Made by a program: the position numbers and the translations under genes. DNA of 64,000 bases. It comes from Tisiphia sp964030975. GTDB lineage: Bacteria > Pseudomonadota > Alphaproteobacteria > Rickettsiales > Rickettsiaceae. Positions 34,145-42,855 of this stretch are shown piece by piece. The DNA is taken from the NCBI RefSeq assembly GCF_964030975.1, contig NZ_CAXIQH010000001.1, positions 1-64,000 on the forward strand, in the 5' to 3' direction. The notes below the pieces were generated by a model that was given only the letters and a program-made list of their open reading frames with translations, was not told where the DNA came from and ran no database searches. Numbering within the stretch: position 1 is the first letter of the stretch; each line of letters begins with the position of its first letter.

Positions 34145-35163
34145 TATCGTTATTTCAACAATATCTATTACCATTAATTATTGTGGCGTTGAAAGTCCTA
34201 TCTATCACTATTCCTCTTCTGCTGTGTGTAGCCTATCTTACCTATGCTGAACGAAGAGTAATAGGTCTAATGCAACTGAGAAAAGGTCCAAACGTAGTTG
34301 GATATTTTGGCTTGTTGCAACCAATTGCTGATGCAGTTAAACTATTATTTAAAGAAACAATTATACCAAATCAAGCTGATAAAATATTATTTACCTTAGC
34401 ACCTATGGTTACCTTTGTGCTTAGTTTAATTGGTTGGGCAGTGATACCTTTTGATAAAAAGCTAGTATTAGCTGACATCAATGTTGGGGTTTTATATATT
34501 ATGGCAATCTCCTCGTTGGGGGTTTATGGTATAATCATAGCTGGTTGGGCAAGTAATTCGAAATATGCTTTCCTTGGAGCTATTCGTTCATCAGCTCAGA
34601 TGATTTCATATGAAGTATCTATAGGGTTGGTGATTGTTACTGTACTTTTAACGACGGGAACTCTTAACCTTTCAGAAATCATAGAAAGGCAACAATTATT
34701 GCCTTGGTGGGTTGACTTGATGTTATTACCTATGGCAGTAATATTTTTCATATCAGTACTTGTAGAAACTAATAGATTACCTTTTGATTTATCAGAAGCT
34801 GAGTCTGAGCTAGTTGCTGGTTATAATGTTGAATATTCTTCTATGGGTTTTGCCTTATTTTTTCTTGGCGAATATGCTAATATGATTTTAGCCAGCGGTA
34901 TGACCACAACATTTTTCTTAGGTGGCTATTTGCCACCTTTTGGTATTAAGTTTTTGAATTTCGTGCCGGGTTTTATTTGGTTTATAGTAAAAGTTGGGTT
35001 TTTATTATTTTGTTTCTTATGGATAAGAGCAACGTTACCTAGATATCGTTACGATCAATTAATGCGTTTAGGTTGGAAAGTATTTTTACCTTTTACTTTA
35101 TTTTGGGTGGTGTTAATATCAAGTGTTTTAATGTTTACCAATAATTTACCAAACTACCTATAG
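34141..35163 (+). CDS. nuoH: NADH-quinone oxidoreductase subunit H
   Basis: Membrane subunit at the quinone site, 340 residues from ATG 34141 (overlapping the nuoG stop as ATGA); an upstream in-frame ATG at 34105 is less likely. Conserved: AERRVIGLMQLRKGPNVVG, LQPIADAVKLLFKE, FDLSEAESELVAGYNVEYSS and WIRATLPRYRYDQLMRLGWK. The final codon and the stop lie in the left end of a REP-B repeat (CTATAGCTAACCC). Confidence 0.98.
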   Translation: MISLFQQYLLPLIIVALKVLSITIPLLLCVAYLTYAERRVIGLMQLRKGPNVVGYFGLLQPIADAVKLLFKETIIPNQADKILFTLAPMVTFVLSLIGWAVIPFDKKLVLADINVGVLYIMAISSLGVYGIIIAGWASNSKYAFLGAIRSSAQMISYEVSIGLVIVTVLLTTGTLNLSEIIERQQLLPWWVDLMLLPMAVIFFISVLVETNRLPFDLSEAESELVAGYNVEYSSMGFALFFLGEYANMILASGMTTTFFLGGYLPPFGIKFLNFVPGFIWFIVKVGFLLFCFLWIRATLPRYRYDQLMRLGWKVFLPFTLFWVVLISSVLMFTNNLPNYL

Positions 35164-35331
35164 CTAACCCGGGAAGGTTTTAGATAGCTTCCGTCTATTA
35201 GCGAGGAAAAAAGACCGTAGTAGGTCGACGAAGCAATCCTAAAAGTGATTAGAAATGGATTGCCACGACCACTACGTGGTCTTGCAATGACAAAAGTCTA
35301 TTATGGCTAAATATTAATCGGGTTAGCTATA
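35159..35331. repeat. REP-B palindrome with TATAGCTAACCCG ends
   Basis: It starts at the last nuoH codon and ends GGGTTAGCTATA. The core is partly altered (GTCTATTAGCGAGG on the left, TCTTGCAATGAC on the right). It separates nuoH from the Rpn-type gene. Confidence 0.85.
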
Positions 35332-35370
35332 AAATAAGGAAAATAAACATATATATAGTTAGTTAGATTT

Positions 35371-36288
35371 ATGTCAAATATCAGTCCTAGAGTCGATATC
35401 GCCTTCAAAAAAATCTTCGGTGTTGAAGAGAATAAGGATTTGCTTATTTCCCTAATCAATTCGATTGTGTCTAAGGAAGATCAAATAACAGAAGTAAAAC
35501 TTCTTAATCCATATAATCCAAAAAATTTCAAGAGCGATAAATTGTCAATTTTAGATATTAAAGCACAAGGAGAGGATGGCAAAAGATTTAATATTGAAAT
35601 CCAAATTACTGACGAAGCTGATTATGATAAGAGAGCTCTTTATTATTGGGCTAAATTATATACTGAGCAATTAAAGACTGCTGAGGACTATGCTACTTTA
35701 TCGAAAGCTATTGGCATTCATATATTAAACTTTACGTCTATTTTACATGAAGATAAATATCATAATGTGTTTCATATAGTAGAAAAAGATAGCGGTTTGT
35801 TATATTTCAAGGATTTAGAGTTGCATACTATTGAGCTAAATAAGTTTACTAATAATCCAAAAGAACAGCTGGCTGACATAGTAAAGAAGGTAAAGAATTC
35901 TCTTGATATGTGGAGTACGTTTTTAACTAGAAACGATTTACTGAACAAAGATGCTCTACCAGCAGAGTTGAATGATGTTAGCTTAAAAAAAGCCCTAACA
36001 GTTTTGGATGTGATGAATTTTACTGAGGAAGAAAGGGCTGCCTATGAAGATCATCTGAAGTGGCTGCGTATTGAAGCTAACACTCTCAAAAAATTTGGGG
36101 ATAAAGCTCGAGAGGAAGGCAGAGAGGAAGGTATCCAAATTGGAGAAGCTAGAGGAGAAGCTAAATTAATAAAAATGATGATAGAAAATGGTAGCTCTAT
36201 TGAGGAAGTAGCTAAAATTACTAGCTTATCTATTACTAGAATTAATCAATTATTGGAAATTAAAAATGATCCTGGATATCTTTCGTAG
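35371..36288 (+). CDS. Rpn/PDDEXK_2-family nuclease (transposase-like)
   Basis: 305 residues of the family often labelled PD-(D/E)XK nuclease transposase or Rpn. It begins ISPRVDIAFKKIFGVEENKDLL, and the nuclease core is LSILDIKAQGEDGKRFNIEIQI (Asp ... ExQ, about residues 56-76) with YYWAKLYTEQL after it. The C-terminus has the charged REEGREEGIQIGEARGEAK repeat and a helix-turn-helix-like end (IEEVAKITSLSITRINQLLE). It interrupts the nuo cluster between nuoH and nuoI, in the same orientation, with a repeat upstream. Confidence 0.9.
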   Translation: MSNISPRVDIAFKKIFGVEENKDLLISLINSIVSKEDQITEVKLLNPYNPKNFKSDKLSILDIKAQGEDGKRFNIEIQITDEADYDKRALYYWAKLYTEQLKTAEDYATLSKAIGIHILNFTSILHEDKYHNVFHIVEKDSGLLYFKDLELHTIELNKFTNNPKEQLADIVKKVKNSLDMWSTFLTRNDLLNKDALPAELNDVSLKKALTVLDVMNFTEEERAAYEDHLKWLRIEANTLKKFGDKAREEGREEGIQIGEARGEAKLIKMMIENGSSIEEVAKITSLSITRINQLLEIKNDPGYLS

Positions 36289-36352
36289 TTAAATAGAATA
36301 ATTTAAATTTGTAAAACATGCTTAGTGCTAGAAATTTTTGGTGTATAATGAA

Positions 36353-36838
36353 ATGAGAATAATTAATTACCTGAAGTCTTTTTTGTTATTTGAAATAGTA
36401 TCAGGGCTTGGCCTAACTTTGAAATATTTCTTTAAGCCTAAAGTAACTATAAATTATCCCTATGAGAAGGGGAGGATAAGCCCGAGATTTAAGGGCGAGC
36501 ATGCATTAAGGCGTTATGCCAATGGTGAGGAACGTTGTATTGCTTGTAAGCTTTGCGAGGCAATTTGCCCAGCTCAGGCTATTATTATTGAAGCAGAAGA
36601 AAGAGTAGATGGTAGTAGGCGTACCACTAGGTATGATATTGATATGACCAAGTGTATTTATTGTGGTCTATGCCAAGAAGCATGTCCAGTTGATGCGATA
36701 GTGGAAGGTCCTAATTTTGAATTTGCTACTATTAGTCATGAAGAATTGCTTTATGACAAAGAAAAATTGTTGAAGAATGGTGATATGTGGGAGCAAGAAT
36801 TAGCAATTAAGCTACATAATGATTATAAATATAGATAA
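36353..36838 (+). CDS. nuoI: NADH-quinone oxidoreductase subunit I
   Basis: Carries clusters N6a and N6b that pass electrons toward quinone. Two ferredoxin motifs: CIACKLCEAICPAQA and CIYCGLCQEACPVDA. Length 161 from ATG 36353 (MRIINYLKSF); an upstream TTG at 36338 adds five residues and is less likely. Two bases separate it from nuoJ. GRISPRFKGEHALRRYANGEE is very close to Rickettsia NuoI as I recall it. Confidence 0.97.
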   Translation: MRIINYLKSFLLFEIVSGLGLTLKYFFKPKVTINYPYEKGRISPRFKGEHALRRYANGEERCIACKLCEAICPAQAIIIEAEERVDGSRRTTRYDIDMTKCIYCGLCQEACPVDAIVEGPNFEFATISHEELLYDKEKLLKNGDMWEQELAIKLHNDYKYR

Positions 36839-36840
36839 TT

Positions 36841-37599
36841 ATGGAGATGTTTTTTTATTTATTTGCCGGGCTAATGGTTATAAGTAGTTGTTTGGTGATC
36901 ATTAGTAAAAACCCTGTTTATTCTGTATTATGGCTGATCTTTACTTTCTGTAACGCTTCAGGGCTAATGATTTTGCTAGGAGCAGAATTTTTAGCAATGA
37001 TGTTGGTGGTGATATATGTTGGAGCAGTAGCAGTATTGTTTTTGTTTGTTATAATGATGTTGAATATTCGTTTTACGGATATTATTGTACAATTCAAAAA
37101 AAACTTATTTATTAGTATTGCTGTAGCACTCATTATGTTTGCTGATCTTGTCCTGATAATTTGCTTAGGAGCTAAAGATATAGTTTTAGATAATAGACAA
37201 TTTGAGGTAGGATCAGATATTAGACTTCCTGAAAAAGTTACTTATGGTGAGGGATTTGAAGGAGACTCGGAACGGAAAACCGCAGCGTACTTAAGTGTAC
37301 GTGAGGATTTGAGTACCGAATCGACGTACAAATCACCAGCAGAAGTAGACTTTTTCAGGAAGTCTACTAATACTCATGCTATTGGACAAGTCTTATATAC
37401 TGACTATATTTTACCTTTCCAAATTTCGGGTATTATTCTATTTATGGCAATGATATCTTGTATTACTCTAACTATTAGGCATCGTAGTGGAGTTAAGAGG
37501 CAGGATATTGCCAAGCAACATGCTAAAAACAAAGATAATAGCATATTAATGGTCAAACCACGTTTAAATGCAGGAGTAGGAGAAATACAATATGATTAG
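36841..37599 (+). CDS. nuoJ: NADH-quinone oxidoreductase subunit J, with an RPE1-type insert
   Basis: Membrane subunit of complex I. Five hydrophobic helices: FYLFAGLMVISSCLVI, SVLWLIFTFCNASGLMIL, FLAMMLVVIYVGAVAVLFLF, ISIAVALIMFADLVLIIC and ISGIILFMAMISCITLTI. Between helices 4 and 5, residues of about 137-175 are a translated Rickettsia palindromic element (FEGDSERKTAAYLSVREDLS). The insert lies in a loop, which explains tolerance. 252 residues against about 205 in relatives. It overlaps nuoK by eight bases. Confidence 0.96.
   Translation: MEMFFYLFAGLMVISSCLVIISKNPVYSVLWLIFTFCNASGLMILLGAEFLAMMLVVIYVGAVAVLFLFVIMMLNIRFTDIIVQFKKNLFISIAVALIMFADLVLIICLGAKDIVLDNRQFEVGSDIRLPEKVTYGEGFEGDSERKTAAYLSVREDLSTESTYKSPAEVDFFRKSTNTHAIGQVLYTDYILPFQISGIILFMAMISCITLTIRHRSGVKRQDIAKQHAKNKDNSILMVKPRLNAGVGEIQYD
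37245..37372 (+). repeat. RPE1-type Rickettsia palindromic element in nuoJ
   Basis: Translated in frame it gives GFEGDSERKTAAYLSVREDL, then STESTYKSPAEVDF, the established RPE1 peptide pattern. It contains GTAGACTTTTTCAGGAAGTCTAC as an inner hairpin end. Boundaries are approximate. Confidence 0.85.
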
Positions 37600-37906
37600 T
37601 ACTATCACTTTGGAGCATTATTTAATTTTGTCAGCACTGATTTTTAGTATAGGGATGGTTGGTTTGTTTATGCATCGTAAGAATGTCATAACAATCCTGA
37701 TGTCAATTGAATTGATGCTGCTTGCTGTAAACATAAATTTTGTAGCATTCTCTACTTATGCACATGAGATATCTGGTCAAATTTTTAGTATAATAATCTT
37801 AACAATAGCAGCTGCTGAAACCGCAATAGGTCTTGCTATATTATTAGTTTATTTTAGAAATAAGGGTTCGATAGAACTGGATGAGATGAATCAGATGAAG
37901 GGTTAA
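37592..37906 (+). CDS. nuoK: NADH-quinone oxidoreductase subunit K
   Basis: 104 residues, three transmembrane helices, with the conserved buried glutamates in SIELMLLAVN and AAAETAIGLAIL that form part of the proton path. It starts inside the end of nuoJ. A 130-base palindrome follows before nuoL. Confidence 0.97.
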   Translation: MISTITLEHYLILSALIFSIGMVGLFMHRKNVITILMSIELMLLAVNINFVAFSTYAHEISGQIFSIIILTIAAAETAIGLAILLVYFRNKGSIELDEMNQMKG

Positions 37907-37955
37907 TTGACGATGGCAACTCCGAAAATTAATTATCACGAAGTCGAGCGTCTAG

Positions 37956-38085
37956 ACAACGTCATTGCGAGGAGCTACTTCAGTAGCGACAAAGCAATCC
38001 AGGAAAGTGATTAGAAATGGATTGCTTCGTCGTGCTTACACACTCCTCGCAATGACGGAGTAATAGTTAATCGGGTTAACTTAAT
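37956..38085. repeat. REP-B palindrome splitting nuoK and nuoL
   Basis: Core ACGTCATTGCGAGGAGCTAC and CACTCCTCGCAATGACG, ending ATCGGGTTAACTTAA, a decayed form of the GGGTTAGC end. nuoK and nuoL are normally adjacent. Confidence 0.85.
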
Positions 38086-38098
38086 TTTAGGAACTGAT

Positions 38099-40018
38099 AT
38101 GGTAAGTGCAGCAGCAATATTCACGGTAATATTACCATTGATTTCTGGTATGATCAATGGTTTGTTTTGTCAGTGTTTTAGCAAGAAGCAAGCAGCTTTT
38201 ATTGCCACTATTGCAATAAGTTTATCGGCAATATTAGCTAGCTTTATATTTTATAATGTGGCAATAAACAAAGTCATTATTCATCTAATTTTAGCAAAAT
38301 GGCTAGTAATTGGTGAGATGAATATAAATTGGGCAATTTATGTCGATCAGCTGACCGCCATTATGTTTATAGTAGTTACTTGGATTTCAGCTGTGGTACA
38401 TATTTATTCTCTTGGCTATATGGCAGATGATGAAGGATTACCTAAATTTCTATCATTTCTATCATTATTTACCTTCTTTATGCTAGCTTTGGTGTCAGCA
38501 GATAATTTTGTCCAATTATTTTTTGGTTGGGAAGGGGTTGGTCTATGTTCGTACTTATTAATTGGTTTTTGGTATCAAAAAGAAACGGCAAATAAAGCAG
38601 CAATTAAAGCCTTTATCGTTAATAGGGTGGGGGATTTTGCTTTTATAGTGGGGATCATTACTATTATTGTTTATTTTGGGGTAGTTGATTTTGCTAGCGT
38701 ATTTGATAAAGCACAATTATTGTCTAATATGCAATTAAGTATATTGGGTTTTACCGTATCAATAATTGACATAGTATGTTTGTTATTGTTCTTAGGATGT
38801 ATGGGCAAATCTGCACAAATTGGCTTGCATATATGGCTACCAGATGCCATGGAAGGACCAACGCCAGTATCAGCACTTATTCATGCTGCAACCATGGTAA
38901 CAGCTGGGGTTTTTTTAGTAGCTAGGTGTTCTTATTTATTTGAGTATAGTGTAGGGGTATTGAGCTTTATTGCCATTATTGGTGGGATTACCTGTATATT
39001 TGCCGCAACTATTGCCATAGTTCAGAATGATATAAAAAAAATTATTGCCTATTCTACTTGCAGCCAGCTTGGTTATATGTTTCTTGCTTGCGGTGTGTCA
39101 GCTTATAATGCTGGTATTTTTCATTTAGTTACTCATGCATTTTTTAAAGCTTTATTATTTTTATCAGCTGGGAGTGTGATTCATGCTTGTCATGAGCAAG
39201 ATATTTTTAAGATAGGTGGTTTGAAAGATAAAATGCCAGTTACTTACTGTAATTTCTTAATTGGCTCACTGGCACTGATAGGTATTTATCCTTTAGCGGG
39301 ATTTTATTCAAAAGATGCGATTTTAGAGCTAGCATATAGTAGCGGTGGTGTAATAGGTACTATAGTGTTTATTCTCGGAATTGTTGCGGCAATTTTGACT
39401 GCCATTTATTCTATGAAAATTATCTTATTAGTATTTCATGGAAAAACTAGATTAACTATGGATCAATTTAATCACGTTGACGAATCACCCAATATCATGA
39501 ATCTGCCACTTAATCTCCTAGCGGTAGGCAGTTTGGTTGCAGGGATGATAGGTCATTATATTCTTGCTCTTGACAAACCAAATGGTTATTTCCTTGATAG
39601 TATATTCAATATTCATATTTATCAAAGACTAGCAAATCATCCGCCTCTTTACATAAAATTGTTGCCAATGGTTGTGGGATTAATAGGTATTGTTTTAGGT
39701 ATTTATTTTTATAAAAACATTCTTCATAAAGTAAAAATAACATTTATCAAGAAATTGTTGATAAATAAATATTATTTTGATGAAATTTATGACTTGCTGG
39801 TAGTAAGATTAGTCGCTAGCTTAAGTAAGCTATTGAATTTGATAGACCAAAGAGTTATTGATAGATTCGGTTCAAATAATTTTGCTAAAACAGTAAATTA
39901 CTTTGGGGCTTTAGTAAGTAGATCACAGACCGGCTACATATTTAATTACACCTTGTATATCGTCTTATTTGTAGTTGCCTATATTACTTTTTTTATAGTT
40001 TTACAGCAAATTCATTAA
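38099..40018 (+). CDS. nuoL: NADH-quinone oxidoreductase subunit L
   Basis: Antiporter-like proton-pumping subunit, 639 residues. Seen: NWAIYVDQLTAIMFIVVTWI, FFGWEGVGLCSYLLIGFWY, VNRVGDFAFIVG, WLPDAMEGPTPVSALIHAATMVTAGVFL and IAYSTCSQLGYMFLACG. The long lateral helix and last transmembrane segment are present at the C-terminus. AGGA lies six bases before ATG 38099. nuoM and nuoN do not follow; a TA module does. Confidence 0.98.
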   Translation: MVSAAAIFTVILPLISGMINGLFCQCFSKKQAAFIATIAISLSAILASFIFYNVAINKVIIHLILAKWLVIGEMNINWAIYVDQLTAIMFIVVTWISAVVHIYSLGYMADDEGLPKFLSFLSLFTFFMLALVSADNFVQLFFGWEGVGLCSYLLIGFWYQKETANKAAIKAFIVNRVGDFAFIVGIITIIVYFGVVDFASVFDKAQLLSNMQLSILGFTVSIIDIVCLLLFLGCMGKSAQIGLHIWLPDAMEGPTPVSALIHAATMVTAGVFLVARCSYLFEYSVGVLSFIAIIGGITCIFAATIAIVQNDIKKIIAYSTCSQLGYMFLACGVSAYNAGIFHLVTHAFFKALLFLSAGSVIHACHEQDIFKIGGLKDKMPVTYCNFLIGSLALIGIYPLAGFYSKDAILELAYSSGGVIGTIVFILGIVAAILTAIYSMKIILLVFHGKTRLTMDQFNHVDESPNIMNLPLNLLAVGSLVAGMIGHYILALDKPNGYFLDSIFNIHIYQRLANHPPLYIKLLPMVVGLIGIVLGIYFYKNILHKVKITFIKKLLINKYYFDEIYDLLVVRLVASLSKLLNLIDQRVIDRFGSNNFAKTVNYFGALVSRSQTGYIFNYTLYIVLFVVAYITFFIVLQQIH

Positions 40019-40129
40019 AATGTAGTGTTGATAACAAGGTGTATGACAGTATTTGGTAACAAGGTAATTGTTCGTAAATAGAGTATAAGGATTGTATTAA
40101 AATGCTCTATAACTGAATATTTTTACAAG

Positions 40130-40582
40130 CTAATAGTCGCTATTTGCTATTTTAAGATATCCATTATTGGCATAATCAATAATTTTTTGATCATAAGTCA
40201 TTAAATGTGAGTTGATAAATCTAGTAGAGGCTATAATTAATCTATCAGCTGGATCTCTATGTTCATAGTTTGGTAGTTCACAGCTTTGGATTAGAATTGG
40301 AACCGATAAAGCAATTAGATTTAGACCAGGAGTAGACAATAACTTATCAACCCATTCTGTTATGCTAATAGAGAAAGCCATTTTATTTTTGCTCGCTAGC
40401 AGAGATATTTCCCAAATAGATATAGCAGAAATATATAAAACTCCTTTCTCTCTAGCTTTTTCTATTAAATTAATTTGCTTTTCGGCTAGCTTAATCCCTT
40501 CTGCATACCATATTAATACGTGAGTATCTAAAGTCAAGTTCTCTAAGTAACTTTCATGATAATTATTTATAGGTTTAGTCAT
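40130..40582 (-). CDS. PIN-domain toxin (VapC-like ribonuclease)
   Basis: 150 residues of the PIN fold. The metal-binding acids are visible in LTLDTHVLIWYAEG (Asp), SAISIWEISLL (Glu), HRDPADRLIIAST (Asp) and MTYDQKI (Asp). Relatives cut tRNA or rRNA when freed from the antitoxin. The start overlaps the end of the antitoxin by eight bases. The pair sits where nuoM would be expected. Confidence 0.92.
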   Translation of the reverse strand: MTKPINNYHESYLENLTLDTHVLIWYAEGIKLAEKQINLIEKAREKGVLYISAISIWEISLLASKNKMAFSISITEWVDKLLSTPGLNLIALSVPILIQSCELPNYEHRDPADRLIIASTRFINSHLMTYDQKIIDYANNGYLKIANSDY

Positions 40583-40847
40583 TATTAACTTCCCAATCTA
40601 ATTCGGAGGAGTAATTTACAATATCACCTTTTATTTTTATTGTTCCTTTCATACAGCCAAAATAACTTTTTGTATCTTTAACATTATTGTTTTCTAAGGG
40701 TACTACTCTAGCTACAGGTACTTTTCTTTTGGTTATAGTGAAAGAACTATGTTTATTTTTAACTTCATCAACTAATTTTAAAAAATCTTTTTTAAATTCA
40801 CTAGCTGATATTTGATTAATATTATTTTTCATATTACTACTGGTCAT
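40575..40847 (-). CDS. Phd/YefM-family antitoxin
   Basis: 90 residues. The Phd/YefM start is ISASEFKKDFLKLVDEVKNKHSSFTITKR (about residues 13-41), then KVPVARVVPL. The C-terminus (from about 55) should be the toxin-binding tail. Starts at Met1 or Met6 are both possible. Antitoxin-first order and overlap with the PIN gene are typical; autoregulation by the pair is expected from the family. Confidence 0.9.
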   Translation of the reverse strand: MTSSNMKNNINQISASEFKKDFLKLVDEVKNKHSSFTITKRKVPVARVVPLENNNVKDTKSYFGCMKGTIKIKGDIVNYSSELDWEVNND

Positions 40848-40941
40848 ATGTTATATATACATGACTATATAATATACCAACTAATTATACAAACAAAATT
40901 ATCGACAAGTCATTAAAATGTAGTTTGTTTTGAAAACTAAT

Positions 40942-41081
40942 TATAGTGAAACCTATTGAATTAGGTGATACAAACTTTGTGTCATACCTGCGAAAGCAGG
41001 TATCTAGATTCCCGCCTTCGCGGGAATGACAACTTACAATCGTTATGTTCTTTATCACCTAATCCTATGAGCATAACTATA
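40942..41081 (+). repeat. REP-A, copy 9 (forward)
   Basis: Inserted at TTATA 95 bases upstream of the antitoxin start, so it may lie in or near the TA promoter region. Confidence 0.93.
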
Positions 41082-41104
41082 TGCTACAGTGTGTATATTA
41101 GGCC

Positions 41105-41305
41105 ATACCCTACATTTTTTATTCTATCGTGAAAGTATAATTCGGTATGCATGTCAATTTAAGGAAAAAAGATGATCCCCAAGCGTCATTGCGAGGAGCA
41201 ACTTTAGTAGTGACGAAGCAATCCATAAAAGTAACCAAAAATGGATTGCTTCCTCGCAATGACAGCAGTTTACTATGACTTAAATGCTAATTTGGTTAGC
41301 TAAAT
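41105..41305. repeat. hybrid palindrome: TACCCTACATTTTTT left end, GGTTAGCTAAATC right end
   Basis: The left 85 bases match the inverted right half of the element at 19144-19381. The core is CGTCATTGCGAGGAGCAAC with CCTCGCAATGAC, and the right side is of the GTTAGCTA type. The right end touches the stop of the small cyd ORF. Confidence 0.8.
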
Positions 41306-41307
41306 CA

Positions 41308-41436
41308 TTAGCCAAGTATAAAAAAGATAACTTTAATTATACAGGATAATGATAGCACAAATATTAGCCCCACTAAGTATAAAATTACAAACCAAAGCCA
41401 TTGTTTGCATTTCTGAGAAATAAAAATTTTTCTCAA
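41308..41436 (-). CDS. small membrane protein after cydB (CydX/DUF2474-like candidate)
   Basis: Four bases after the cydB stop, a TTG at 41436 opens a 42-codon frame that reads KIFISQKCKQWLWFVILYLV, then GLIFVLSLSCIIKVIFFIL. It is one transmembrane helix after a short basic N-terminus. An in-frame GTG at 41472 inside cydB is an alternative start. Position, size and the Lys/Gln-Trp-Leu-Trp-Phe start resemble the small subunit families (CydX, DUF2474) that bind cytochrome bd. No clear ribosome site is seen and similarity is by eye, so this is a candidate only. Confidence 0.5.
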   Translation of the reverse strand: MRKIFISQKCKQWLWFVILYLVGLIFVLSLSCIIKVIFFILG

Positions 41437-41440
41437 CTTA

Positions 41441-42460
41441 CTAATACATCGGGTGATGAGTTGATTTTCCACGGAATATATAATAACAATAAATTGTATA
41501 ACCTAATATTACTGGTAACAGCAATCCAGCTCCTACCAACATTAGAGATTGTGATTCAGCTATTGCTGCAGATTGCCATAAAGATATTTGATATGGTACT
41601 GTAAAAGGCCAAATACTTAGGATTAGTCCTAAATAGCCTAAAGCAAAAAGTAAAACTGAGTAACAAAAAGGCTGGAATTCTTTATTTTTATAAAGAGTGG
41701 TAAATAACATAAATAATGTAAAAATAGTTAAAATAGGAATGAATGAGAGATATGCAAAATTAGGCATAGTAAACCAAAATATACGAATCCTTTCATTTAA
41801 AAATGGTACCCATAAACTTACTAATCCCATAAATAACATAACATAAATTAATACATATGCTGCAGATTTACGAGCCCATATTTGCGTATCTTGGTCAGTT
41901 TTCATGATAAGCCAAGTGCAACCAAGCAGAGCATAACCAAATACCAATGCAATACCCGTCATCAGAGAAAAAGGGGTCAGCCAATCAAAAGCATCACCAG
42001 CAAATACCCTACCATCAATCTTAACGCCTTGGACAAAAGCTCCTAGCATAATTCCCTGAAATAAGGTAGCGATGACAGAACCAAAATGGAAAGAATAATC
42101 CCATATATAACGATCCTTTAGAGTGGCTTTAAATCTAAATTCAAAAGCTACCCCGCGGAAAATTAAGCCCAAAAGCATTGCGATAATTGGTATATAGAAG
42201 GCTGACATCAAAATTGAATAAGCCAGTGGGAATGCAGCAAATAACCCCCCACCGCCTAAAACTAACCAGGTTTCATTACCGTCCCAAAATGGTGCTACAG
42301 AGTTCATCATTTTATTGCGGCAATCTTGAGTAGGAGCAAATGGAAATAATATACCAACTCCTAGATCAAAACCATCTAGTAATACATAAAGAAAGATTGC
42401 AATGACAATTAGTCCACCCCAAACTAAAGGTAAATCTATATAGGGAGCAAAATTAAGCAT
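41441..42460 (-). CDS. cydB: cytochrome bd-type quinol oxidase subunit II
   Basis: 339 residues and about eight or nine transmembrane helices. Conserved CydB start: LVWGGLIVIAIFLYVLLDGFDLGVGILF, then SVAPFWDGNETWLVLGGGGLFAAFP and FRGVAFEFRFK. It partners with CydA in the inner membrane to reduce oxygen with quinol. AGGAGA lies before its ATG. Between cydA and cydB are 376 bases of palindromic repeats instead of the usual few bases. Confidence 0.97.
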   Translation of the reverse strand: MLNFAPYIDLPLVWGGLIVIAIFLYVLLDGFDLGVGILFPFAPTQDCRNKMMNSVAPFWDGNETWLVLGGGGLFAAFPLAYSILMSAFYIPIIAMLLGLIFRGVAFEFRFKATLKDRYIWDYSFHFGSVIATLFQGIMLGAFVQGVKIDGRVFAGDAFDWLTPFSLMTGIALVFGYALLGCTWLIMKTDQDTQIWARKSAAYVLIYVMLFMGLVSLWVPFLNERIRIFWFTMPNFAYLSFIPILTIFTLFMLFTTLYKNKEFQPFCYSVLLFALGYLGLILSIWPFTVPYQISLWQSAAIAESQSLMLVGAGLLLPVILGYTIYCYYIFRGKSTHHPMY

Positions 42461-42480
42461 GGTTGATGTTCTCCTGTATT

Positions 42481-42855
42481 ACATGAATTTGCCTGTCATT
42501 CCCGCACTACCTTGTCATTCCCGCGTAGGCGGGAATCTAGATACCTGCTTTCGCAGGGATGACATAAAAATGGATTGCTTCGTCGGCTCACGCCTCCTCG
42601 CAATGACGTTTTCCACAACTTTTAAACTCCCATGATAACCTCTAAACCCCTTCCTCTTCTAACTTTCGACAGTTGTGCTTATGGTTTCCTCGCAATGACG
42701 GAAGTATTTTTTACCCAAAGCGTCATTGCGAGGAGCCACTTTAGTGGCGACGAAGCAATCTACAAAAGTGCCTAGAAATGGATTGCCACGACCACTGCGT
42801 GGTCTCGCAATGACGCCAGTTTACTACGGCTAAATGCTAGCCCTGGTTAGCTATA
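42481..42855. repeat. block of palindromic repeats separating cydA and cydB
   Basis: Contains a REP-A-type core with GC hairpin (TCATTCCCGCGTAGGCGGGAA and ACCTGCTTTCGCAGG), the right half of one REP-B (CTCCTCGCAATGACG at 42593), a CTTTCGACAGTTGTG end, then a full REP-B core (42721-42813) with GGTTAGCTATA at its right end. The right end encodes the last residues of CydA. No gene is seen. Confidence 0.85.
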
